Below are positions 41,623 through 48,182 of a DNA stretch of 48,182 bases, one piece after another. The notes beneath the pieces were generated by a model that saw only the letters and a list, made by a program, of their open reading frames with translations, searched no databases and was not told where the DNA came from. The translations under genes were made by a program, and so were the position numbers. Every line of letters begins with the position of its first letter. Within the stretch, counting starts at the first letter, position 1. Source of the stretch: Mameliella sp. MMSF_3455. Lineage in GTDB: Bacteria; Pseudomonadota; Alphaproteobacteria; Rhodobacterales; Rhodobacteraceae. The stretch covers positions 1 to 48,182 of the forward strand of contig NZ_JASHJL010000039.1 in NCBI RefSeq assembly GCF_030733205.1, given 5' to 3'.

Positions 41623-42602
41623 CCCGCTACGTCCGGCAGATCGCGGTACCGGAACTGGGCGCGGCGGGACAGGATCGGCTACACGCGGCCTCTGTTCTGG
41701 TGGTGGGCGCCGGCGGGCTGGCGGCACCGGTTCTGCAATATCTTGCCGGTGCCGGTGTCGGGCATCTCCGGCTGGTTGATCCCGATCACGTGGACGAAAG
41801 CAACCTGCACCGGCAGACGGTCTTTCGCGCGGGGGACCTCGGCCAGCCAAAGGCCACAGCCGCCGCAAGGTCGCTGGACGGGCTGAACCCTGATTGCCGG
41901 ATAGAACCGGTGACTGTCGCGCTTGATCCGGGCAACGCCGCGGCGCTGGCAGCGGGCGTGACTCTGGTGCTGGACTGCGCCGACAGTTTCGCCGCCAGCT
42001 ACATCCTGTCGGAACTCTGCCAGGAACTCGGGTTGCCGCTCATCAGTGCTTCGGTCACCGGGACAGAAGGCTATTGCGGCGGTTTCTGCGGCGGGGCGCC
42101 CTCGTTGCGCGCGATCTTCCCCGACCTGCCCGAGCGGCTGGGCTCCTGCGCCGAAGACGGTGTGCTGGGCCCGGTCGTCGGGGTCATCGGCAGTCTGCAG
42201 GCCCAGATGGCGCTGACCGTGCTTGCAGGGATCGGTCCCTCACCTCTGGGCCGGGTCACAAGCTATGACGGGCGGGCGCATCGGTTCGGCGGGTTCTCGT
42301 TCGTCGGTGCGCCCGAACCGGACAACTGTTTCCGCTTCATCAGTCCCACCGCCATCGCAGCCGGCGATTTCGTCGTGGATTTGCGCGCGCCCGACGAAGG
42401 GCCGCTTGTCCGCGACGGTGCCTTGCGCCTTGCGGCCGATGACCTCGGCCCGGACGGCCCGGTGCCCGCCCCCGGCCAGCGCGCGGTGCTGTGCTGCCGC
42501 TCGGGCCAACGTTCCTGGACCGCGGCCGAACGGCTTTCGCGCGTCTGGGACGGAGAAATTACCCTTGTCGCCCTTGGCGACCAAACCGGAGCGACCTCAT
42601 GA
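41619..42602 (+). CDS. thiF: ThiS adenylyltransferase with C-terminal rhodanese-like domain
   Basis: A 327-residue E1-like enzyme. An N-terminal ATP-binding domain has [21 protein letters not shown] and [30 protein letters not shown] holds the cysteine equivalent to the one of ThiF that links to ThiS. Residues about 245-327 are a rhodanese-like domain ([26 protein letters not shown], with the active Cys near 300), which could deliver sulfur, a job usually done by ThiI. The zinc cysteine pairs of MoeB are incomplete. ATG overlaps thiE. Confidence 0.9.
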   Translation: MTRYVRQIAVPELGAAGQDRLHAASVLVVGAGGLAAPVLQYLAGAGVGHLRLVDPDHVDESNLHRQTVFRAGDLGQPKATAAARSLDGLNPDCRIEPVTVALDPGNAAALAAGVTLVLDCADSFAASYILSELCQELGLPLISASVTGTEGYCGGFCGGAPSLRAIFPDLPERLGSCAEDGVLGPVVGVIGSLQAQMALTVLAGIGPSPLGRVTSYDGRAHRFGGFSFVGAPEPDNCFRFISPTAIAAGDFVVDLRAPDEGPLVRDGALRLAADDLGPDGPVPAPGQRAVLCCRSGQRSWTAAERLSRVWDGEITLVALGDQTGATS

Positions 42603-43534
42603 GAGTCCTGACCCTGCTGTTCTGCCTTTGCGCCGCGCCTGCCGCGGCTGCCGACAAGATGACCCTTGTTCTCGACTGGTTCGTGAACCCCGATCACGGG
42701 CCGATCATCATTGCCAAGGAAAAGGGCTATTTCGCCGATGCCGGTCTGGAGGTCGAGATCGTGGCCCCGGCCGACCCCGCCGACCCGCCCAAGATGGCGG
42801 CGGCCGGCAAGGCCGACCTCGCCATCTCCTACCAGCCGCAATTGCACCTGCAAGTGGCGGAAGGTCTGCCGCTGAAACGCGTCGGCACGCTGGTCGCCAC
42901 GCCGCTGAACTGCCTGCTGGTCCTCGACAACGGTCCAATCGCGGAAATCGCGGACCTCAAGGGCCGCAAGGTCGGCTTCTCGGTCGCCGGTGTCGAAGAG
43001 GCGCTTTTGTCGGCCATGCTGGCCCCTGCCGGTCTCGGGATGCAGGATATCGAGCTGGTCAACGTCAACTGGGCGCTCTCGCCCTCTATCATGTCGGGCC
43101 AAGTGGACGCGGTCATCGGTGCTTTCCGGAATTTCGAACTGAACCAGATGGAGATCGAGGGCGTCGCCGGCCGCTGTTTCTACCCCGAGGAAGAAGGCGT
43201 CCCCGCCTACGACGAGTTGATCTACGTCGCCAATCCCAACCGGATGGATCCCGACATGATCGACCGGTTCCTGGCGGCCACCGAAGAGGCCGTGCAATAC
43301 ATCGTCAACCATCCGCAGGAAAGCTGGGAAATCTTCGCCGCCTCCTCTGCCGAACTCGACGACGAATTGAACGCGAAGGCCTGGCAGGACACGCTTCCGC
43401 GCTTTGCCCTGCGCCCTGCCGCGCTGGACACCGGCCGCTATGCCCGGTTCGAGCGGTTCCTGAAGTCGGTGGATCTGATCGAAGAGATCCGGCCTGTTTC
43501 GGACCTCGCCATCATGACGGATGCGGATCAATGA
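42599..43534 (+). CDS. ABC transporter substrate-binding protein for a thiamine pyrimidine precursor (ThiY-like)
   Basis: A 311-residue periplasmic receptor of the NMT1/ThiY family with a short signal peptide ([18 protein letters not shown]). [52 protein letters not shown] and the late PIMTGQ-like [16 protein letters not shown] match ThiY. It should bind formylaminopyrimidine or HMP from outside. ATGA overlap with thiF; works with the ATPase and permease encoded two genes later. Confidence 0.9.
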   Translation: MRVLTLLFCLCAAPAAAADKMTLVLDWFVNPDHGPIIIAKEKGYFADAGLEVEIVAPADPADPPKMAAAGKADLAISYQPQLHLQVAEGLPLKRVGTLVATPLNCLLVLDNGPIAEIADLKGRKVGFSVAGVEEALLSAMLAPAGLGMQDIELVNVNWALSPSIMSGQVDAVIGAFRNFELNQMEIEGVAGRCFYPEEEGVPAYDELIYVANPNRMDPDMIDRFLAATEEAVQYIVNHPQESWEIFAASSAELDDELNAKAWQDTLPRFALRPAALDTGRYARFERFLKSVDLIEEIRPVSDLAIMTDADQ

Positions 43535-44202
43535 GTTACGGTCGTACCTTCCCCCTGTGGCGCGCCGCGTCGGGCGAGAACTGGCAGAACTATACCCGCC
43601 ACGCCTTTGTCGAAGGGCTCTCTGACGGGAGCCTGCCGCGCGCTGCCTTTCTGCATTATCTTGTCCAGGACTACGTCTTTCTCGTCCATTTCGCACGGGC
43701 TTGGGGGCTGGCCGTCACCAAAGCCGGAACAATAGAAGAAATGCGCGCCTGTGCGGCGACAACACAGGCGCTGATCGACGAGGAAATGCGGCTGCACGTG
43801 CAGACCTGCGCCGCAGAAGGGATCGACGAGGCGACCCTGCAGGCCGCCGAGGAACGGCCGGAAAACCTCGCCTATACGCGCTACGTTCTGGACGCGGGTC
43901 ACGCCGGTGACTTCGCAGATCTGTTGGCGGCCCTGGCGCCCTGCGTGCTGGGCTACGGCGAAATCGGGGCGCGGCTGGCCAACGAGGCCACATCGGACAC
44001 CTATCGCGACTGGATCGGCACCTATGGCAGCGCCGAATACCAGGCGCTGTGCACCGAGGTCGGCGCGCTGATCGACGGCGCGGTGGCGCGCAGGCTGGGT
44101 CCCGCGCCCAAAGACAGCCCGCGCTGGACCGACCTCTGCCGCCGCTTTGCCACGGCAACGCGGCTGGAAATCGGGTTCTGGGACATGGGGTTGGCCCCGT
44201 GA
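43531..44202 (+). CDS. tenA: Aminopyrimidine aminohydrolase / thiaminase II
   Basis: A 223-residue all-helical TenA-class protein. Catalytic Cys138 is in APCVLGYGEIG, and QDYVFLVHFARAWGLA contains the Asp of the pyrimidine pocket. TenA converts aminopyrimidine from thiamine breakdown to HMP. It sits between the ThiY-like receptor and the ABC ATPase, as expected for the salvage of base-degraded thiamine. Start ATG overlaps the ThiY-like stop by 4 bases. Confidence 0.95.
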   Translation: MSYGRTFPLWRAASGENWQNYTRHAFVEGLSDGSLPRAAFLHYLVQDYVFLVHFARAWGLAVTKAGTIEEMRACAATTQALIDEEMRLHVQTCAAEGIDEATLQAAEERPENLAYTRYVLDAGHAGDFADLLAALAPCVLGYGEIGARLANEATSDTYRDWIGTYGSAEYQALCTEVGALIDGAVARRLGPAPKDSPRWTDLCRRFATATRLEIGFWDMGLAP

Positions 44203-44924
44203 AGCCACCGGGGCTTGCCTTCTCCGGTCGCGTCACTTTGGGCGATACGGTCCTGCTCGGCCCCGTTGCGATGCGGGCAGAGCCGGGACGCTGGACCTGC
44301 CTGCTGGGACCTTCGGGGATGGGCAAGTCCACCCTGCTGCACTGCCTGGCCGGCCTGACCGACGGCTTGACCCTCGACGGGCGGATCGAAGCCGGTGACG
44401 GGCGTCCCCTGGCCGGGCGCGTGGCCTTGATGGCGCAGTCCGACGGCCTGCTGCCCTGGCTCACCGTGGCCCAAAACGTGACGCTTGGCGCGCGAATGCG
44501 CCGCGAAGCGCCTGACCGGGACCGCGCCCGCACTCTTCTGGCCCGCGTCGGCCTGACCGATCTGGCAGGACGCAAGCCGCACGCTCTGTCCGGCGGGCAA
44601 CGGCAACGCGCGGCCCTGGCCCGGACTCTATACGAGGACCGACCGGTGGTGCTGCTGGATGAGCCTTTCTCTGCGCTCGACGTGGCGACACGGGCGCGGA
44701 TGCAGGACCTGGCCGCAGTCGAACTGGGCGGTCGGACGGTCCTACATGTCACCCACGACCCGGCAGAGGCCGCAAGGCTGGGTGAACGCATCCTGATCCT
44801 GACCGCAGGGGGCATCGAGACAATCGACCCGGAAGGCGCCGCACCGATCCCTCGTGTACCCGACGATCCGGACACCCTTTCAACAACCGGACGCCTCACC
44901 CGCCTGTTGCTGGAGGTCGCATGA
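44199..44924 (+). CDS. ABC transporter ATP-binding protein (ThiZ-like)
   Basis: A 241-residue ABC ATPase with Walker A (GPSGMGKST), signature (LSGGQRQRAAL), Walker B (VVLLDEPFSALD) and H-loop (VTHDPAEA). It powers uptake with the ThiX-like permease and the ThiY-like receptor. The start is GTG, overlapping the tenA stop (GTGA). It begins with an unusual short GLAFSGRVTLG strand in place of the normal leader. Confidence 0.93.
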   Translation: MKPPGLAFSGRVTLGDTVLLGPVAMRAEPGRWTCLLGPSGMGKSTLLHCLAGLTDGLTLDGRIEAGDGRPLAGRVALMAQSDGLLPWLTVAQNVTLGARMRREAPDRDRARTLLARVGLTDLAGRKPHALSGGQRQRAALARTLYEDRPVVLLDEPFSALDVATRARMQDLAAVELGGRTVLHVTHDPAEAARLGERILILTAGGIETIDPEGAAPIPRVPDDPDTLSTTGRLTRLLLEVA

Positions 44925-45673
44925 ACCTGTTGCGCATCGGCCTTCCGCTGTTGATCGGCCTCGCGCTCTGGCAAGGTATCATTCTTGCGCTCGACATGCC
45001 CTCTTTCATCCTGCCGGGGCCGCTGCGCGTGGCAGAGGCGCTATGGGACAATCGGGCATTGCTGGTCGAACATGCGCGCATCACGATTTCCGAGGTTCTG
45101 CTCGGGCTCTTGCTGGGTGCCGTTCTCGGCTGGATCTCCGCCACGCTGCTGGCCCTGTCGCCGGTCGCCGCGCGGGCGCTGAGGCCCTTGCTCGTCTTCA
45201 GCCAGGCCATTCCCGTCTTCGCCCTTGCGCCGATCTTTACCCTCTGGTTCGGCTACGGGCTGGGATCCAAGATCGCCATGGCGCTGCTCATTATCTATTT
45301 TCCGGTGACCTCGGCCTTCTACGATGCGCTGATCAAGACGCCGCCCGCCTGGGTCTCGCAGGCACGGATCATGGGGGCGGGTCGGACCCGCATCCTGTGG
45401 TGTGTTCGGATGCCCGCGGCGCTGCCCGGCCTGATGTCGGGGCTGCGGCTGGCGGCGGTCTACGCGCCGATCGGGGCGATCATCGGCGAATGGGTCGGCG
45501 CCTCGCGCGGGCTGGGCTACCTGATGTTGCTGGCCAACGGACGGGCCAAGATCGACCTGATGTTCGCCGCGGTTCTGGTGGTCGCGCTCCTGACCATCCT
45601 GCTGCACCGTGCTGTTGACGCGCTGGCGCATCAAGTGGAGATGCGCCAGCAGGGTATGAAAGGAAACGGCTGA
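44921..45673 (+). CDS. ABC transporter permease (ThiX-like)
   Basis: A 250-residue permease with six spans and the EAA-like loop (ARIMGAGRTRILWCVRMPAALPGLMSGLRLAAVYAPIGAIIGEW). The SsuC/ThiX type is clear from SFILPGPLRVAEALWD. It is the last gene of the thi operon; ATGA overlap with the ATPase. No clear terminator lies in the 30 bases before glyA, which converges. Confidence 0.92.
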   Translation: MNLLRIGLPLLIGLALWQGIILALDMPSFILPGPLRVAEALWDNRALLVEHARITISEVLLGLLLGAVLGWISATLLALSPVAARALRPLLVFSQAIPVFALAPIFTLWFGYGLGSKIAMALLIIYFPVTSAFYDALIKTPPAWVSQARIMGAGRTRILWCVRMPAALPGLMSGLRLAAVYAPIGAIIGEWVGASRGLGYLMLLANGRAKIDLMFAAVLVVALLTILLHRAVDALAHQVEMRQQGMKGNG

Positions 45674-45703
45674 AAGGGGACCGCACCAAACGCCAATCCG
45701 GGT

Positions 45704-46999
45704 TCAGAGCTCGGGATAGATCGGGAAGCGTTTGCAGAGGGCGTCGACCTCGGCGCGGACCTTGGCCTCGACCTTGGCGTTGCCGTCCTCGCCGTTGGCG
45801 GCCAGGCCGTCGACCACCTCGATGATCCAGTCGGCGATCTGGCGGAACTCGGCCTCGCCGAAGCCGCGGGTGGTGCCCGCCGGCGATCCCAGCCGGATGC
45901 CGCTGGTCACGGTGGGCTTTTCCGGATCGAAGGGCACGCCGTTCTTGTTGCAGGTGATATGCGCGCGGCCCAGCGCCTTTTCGGTGGCATTGCCCTTGAC
46001 GCCCTTGGGCCGCAGGTCGACCAGCACCACATGCGTGTCGGTGCCATGCGTGACCGTGTCCAGCCCGCCCTTGATCAGCTGGTCCGACAGCGCCTGCGCG
46101 TTCCGGATCACGTTCTGCTGGTAGGTCTTGAAGTCCGGCCGCAGCGCCTCGCCGAAGGCCACCGCCTTGGCGGCGATCACATGCATCAGGGGGCCGCCCT
46201 GGATACCCGGGAAGATCGCCGAATTCACTTTCTTTGCGATATCTTCATCATTGGTCAGGATCATGCCCCCACGCGGCCCGCGCAGGGTCTTGTGCGTGGT
46301 GGTGGTGGCCACATGGGCATGCGGGAAAGGCGAGGGATGTTCGCCCGCGGCCACCAGACCGGCGAAATGCGCCATGTCGACGTGCAGCCAGGCGCCGACG
46401 CTGTCGGCGATCTCGCGCATGCGGGCGAAATCGATCTGCCGCGGGATGGCCGACCCGCCGGCGATGATCATCTTCGGCTGGTGCTCCTGCGCCAGCGCCG
46501 CGACCTGGTCGTAGTCCAGCGTGTTGTCCTGCTGGCGGACGCCGTATTGCACGGCGTTGAACCACTTGCCGGACTGGTTCGGTTTCGCACCGTGGGTCAG
46601 ATGGCCGCCGGCGTCCAGGCTCATGCCCAGGATGGTGTCGCCGGGCTTCAGGAGCGCCTGGAAGACACCCTGGTTGGCCTGGCTGCCCGAGTTCGGCTGC
46701 ACGTTGGCAAAGCCGCAGTCGAAGAGCTGTTTCGCCCGGTCGATGGCCAGGTTTTCGGCCACGTCGACCCACTGGCAGCCGCCATAGTAGCGCCGGCCGG
46801 GATAGCCTTCGGCGTATTTGTTCGTCATCACCGAACCCTGCGCCTCCATCACCGCGCGCGAGACGATGTTCTCGGAGGCGATCAGCTCGATCTCGTCGCG
46901 CTGCCGGCCAAGCTCGCCGGTGATCGCCTGCCGGATTTCCGGATCTCTGGACGACAGTTTTTCGGTAAAGAAAGGGGCAACAGGGGTTTGCACGGTCAT
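45704..46999 (-). CDS. glyA: Serine hydroxymethyltransferase
   Basis: A 431-residue PLP enzyme exchanging serine and glycine with folate one-carbon units. The PLP lysine is in [54 protein letters not shown] is the standard N-terminal block. GAGAGGA precedes the ATG. It supplies glycine (a ThiO substrate) and belongs with the methyl-cycle genes that follow. Confidence 0.98.
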   Translation of the reverse strand: MTVQTPVAPFFTEKLSSRDPEIRQAITGELGRQRDEIELIASENIVSRAVMEAQGSVMTNKYAEGYPGRRYYGGCQWVDVAENLAIDRAKQLFDCGFANVQPNSGSQANQGVFQALLKPGDTILGMSLDAGGHLTHGAKPNQSGKWFNAVQYGVRQQDNTLDYDQVAALAQEHQPKMIIAGGSAIPRQIDFARMREIADSVGAWLHVDMAHFAGLVAAGEHPSPFPHAHVATTTTHKTLRGPRGGMILTNDEDIAKKVNSAIFPGIQGGPLMHVIAAKAVAFGEALRPDFKTYQQNVIRNAQALSDQLIKGGLDTVTHGTDTHVVLVDLRPKGVKGNATEKALGRAHITCNKNGVPFDPEKPTVTSGIRLGSPAGTTRGFGEAEFRQIADWIIEVVDGLAANGEDGNAKVEAKVRAEVDALCKRFPIYPEL

Positions 47000-47101
47000 G
47001 ACAGTGTCCTCTCGCTGGGTCCGGCGTGCCGGGGGCAGCAGTGGGCCGGAGCGATGATCACGCTCCGGCCGGTCTGTTTGTTGGCCAGTTCGGGGGCCGG
47101 C

Positions 47102-48094
47102 TCAGGCCGCCGGAAGGGCGATGGCCCGGGCTGCCGCACCGTCGCGCGCGCCATAGTGGCCGAGCACGCTGGCCGCCAGCCCTGCGCCCATGCCTCCGGC
47201 CCGGTCCACCGGCAAGCCCTGAGCCAGCCCTGCAAGGAAGCCGCTGGCATAGGCGTCACCCGCGCCGGTGGTGTCGATCACCTGGGCGACAGGGGCCGCG
47301 GGCACATGATGCCGGCCATTCGCATCAGCCACCCACGAGCCCTTTTCGTGCTCGGTGACGGCGGCGACGGCGACCTTGGACATGGCCCAGTCCAGCGCCG
47401 CCTCGGCGTTGTCGTTCTCCGCCAGTGCACCGATTTCGGCATGATTGCCGATCAGTACGTCGACATAGCGCGAAACGGTGTTGCGCATCACCCCGATGTT
47501 GCGCTCCACGCAGCCTGCATCGGACGGCGTCAGCGCCACGGTCGCGCCCGCGGCCTTTGCCATCTGGGCCAGCGTTTCGATCACGGCGGCGCCATGCGGA
47601 GCGTCCCAGATATAGCCCTCGATGAAGAGGATATCGAACTCCTCCGGCAACGCCGCGCGTGCCTCGAAAGGCATCAGGGTCGTCGCCGCACCGAGGTAGG
47701 TGCTCATGGTACGTTCGCCATCCGGGGTCACAAGAACCACGCAGCGCCCGGTCCCGTGATCGTCGTTTTGGGCGACCGCGACAGGCGCGGCCAGTTCAAG
47801 ACCGACCATCTCGTCGAGAAAGGTCGCGCCGAGATCGTCATCGGCGACCTTGCCGATGTAGGTGCCCCGCACCGGCGTATCGGCCAGATGCGCGATGGTA
47901 TTGGCGACAGAGCCGCCGGACTGGCGCACGCCCGGTCCGACCTCCTTGAACAGGGCATGGGCGGCCTCGGCCTCGACCAGGTGCATCCCGCCCGGTGTCA
48001 GCCCGTGACGGCTGAGCACCTCGGGCGACACGGCGGCGACGACATCGACCAGGGCATTGCCCAGGCCGACGATATGCGGTGTGCGATTGCTCAT
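47102..48094 (-). CDS. PfkB-family sugar/nucleoside kinase, adenosine kinase-like
   Basis: A 330-residue ribokinase-fold kinase. It begins HIVGLGNALVDVVAAV and ends with the catalytic IDTTGAGDAYASGFLAGLAQGL (Asp base in GAGD); GGSVANTIAHLA binds the sugar. The sequence and length fit adenosine kinases, which would remove the adenosine formed by AhcY, encoded 11 bases upstream. GGGAGGG precedes the ATG at 48094; an upstream TTG is less likely. Another PfkB substrate is possible. Confidence 0.88.
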   Translation of the reverse strand: MSNRTPHIVGLGNALVDVVAAVSPEVLSRHGLTPGGMHLVEAEAAHALFKEVGPGVRQSGGSVANTIAHLADTPVRGTYIGKVADDDLGATFLDEMVGLELAAPVAVAQNDDHGTGRCVVLVTPDGERTMSTYLGAATTLMPFEARAALPEEFDILFIEGYIWDAPHGAAVIETLAQMAKAAGATVALTPSDAGCVERNIGVMRNTVSRYVDVLIGNHAEIGALAENDNAEAALDWAMSKVAVAAVTEHEKGSWVADANGRHHVPAAPVAQVIDTTGAGDAYASGFLAGLAQGLPVDRAGGMGAGLAASVLGHYGARDGAAARAIALPAA

Positions 48095-48105
48095 TTCGCC
48101 CTCCC

Positions 48106-48182
48106 TCAATACCGGTAGTGTTCCGGCTTGAACGGTCCTTCGGGCGCGACGCCGATGTAGTCGGCCTGGTCCTTGGACAGTT
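48106..48182 (-). CDS. ahcY: Adenosylhomocysteinase, C-terminal fragment
   Basis: Only the last 25 codons are inside the window; the gene continues past the right edge. The end GPFKPEHYRY is the highly conserved C-terminus of S-adenosylhomocysteine hydrolase, where the Lys-Pro-x-His-Tyr-Arg-Tyr tail reaches the NAD site of the neighbouring subunit. Stop codon TGA at 48106-48108. Confidence 0.93.
   Translation of the reverse strand, partial: LSKDQADYIGVAPEGPFKPEHYRY

Noticed and set aside
45959-48118. Plus-strand frame of about 720 codons at the right end
   Set aside because: It is antisense to glyA and the PfkB gene, both unmistakable.

Overview
The window is about 48 kb of GC-rich DNA from an alphaproteobacterium, most likely a marine Rhodobacteraceae (Roseobacter-group) chromosome. 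The evidence is three separate TRAP transporter systems, sugar-acid catabolic operons, many ATGA-type gene overlaps, a TPP-riboswitch thi operon and the ahcY / PfkB-kinase / glyA housekeeping end. No rRNA, tRNA, insertion sequence, phage gene or CRISPR array was seen. The taxonomic call is inference from gene content, not from a marker gene.

Region A (1-8.6 kb, minus strand) is one sugar-acid operon: TRAP receptor, fused TRAP permease, an unannotated-looking 40-residue membrane peptide, an IlvD/EDD dehydratase, a DHDPS-family enzyme, an RraA-like protein, a UxaA-family dehydratase and the start of an aldehyde dehydrogenase. It fits a non-phosphorylating route from a sugar acid to alpha-ketoglutarate. 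A divergent GntR gene (8.6 kb) and a perfect 16-bp palindrome on the receptor promoter probably control it. Region B (9.4-12.4 kb, plus) is a tight three-gene amino-compound cassette: a PLP lyase, an M24 hydrolase and a two-cysteine Asp/Glu racemase-like enzyme.

Region C (12.4-16.7 kb, minus) is a five-gene envelope operon of unclear function: OmpA-like anchor, two-TM protein, a periplasmic binding protein fused to an OmpA-like domain, a membrane-anchored vWA protein and a COQ4-like protein. Region D (17.0-24.4 kb) is a hexuronate/idonate locus: GntR-TRAP(P,Q,M)-idonate dehydrogenase on the minus strand, divergent from uxuA-uxuB. Region E (24.4-28.3 kb, minus) is a third TRAP system whose small permease carries an extra TM2 and coiled-coil module. 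A TPR protein and a DUF4139-like exported protein follow, divergently transcribed.

Region F (32.8-37.9 kb, minus) is the most unusual part: a SARP/BTAD-like regulator with TPRs, a PAP2/haloperoxidase-like protein with a His-Ala repeat tract, a cytoplasmic subtilisin-like protease and a small secreted protein. Tandem heptamers at 11-bp spacing, the pattern typical of SARP operators, lie upstream of both the regulator and the small secreted protein. Region G (38.1-45.7 kb, plus) is a ten-gene thiamine operon under a TPP riboswitch (thiD-O-S-G-E-F, thiY-like, tenA, ABC ATPase and permease) with no thiC in the window. Region H (45.7 kb to the end, minus) holds glyA, a PfkB adenosine-kinase-like gene and the 3' end of ahcY.

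All functional names come from recognising motifs and family features by eye. Nothing was searched against a database.
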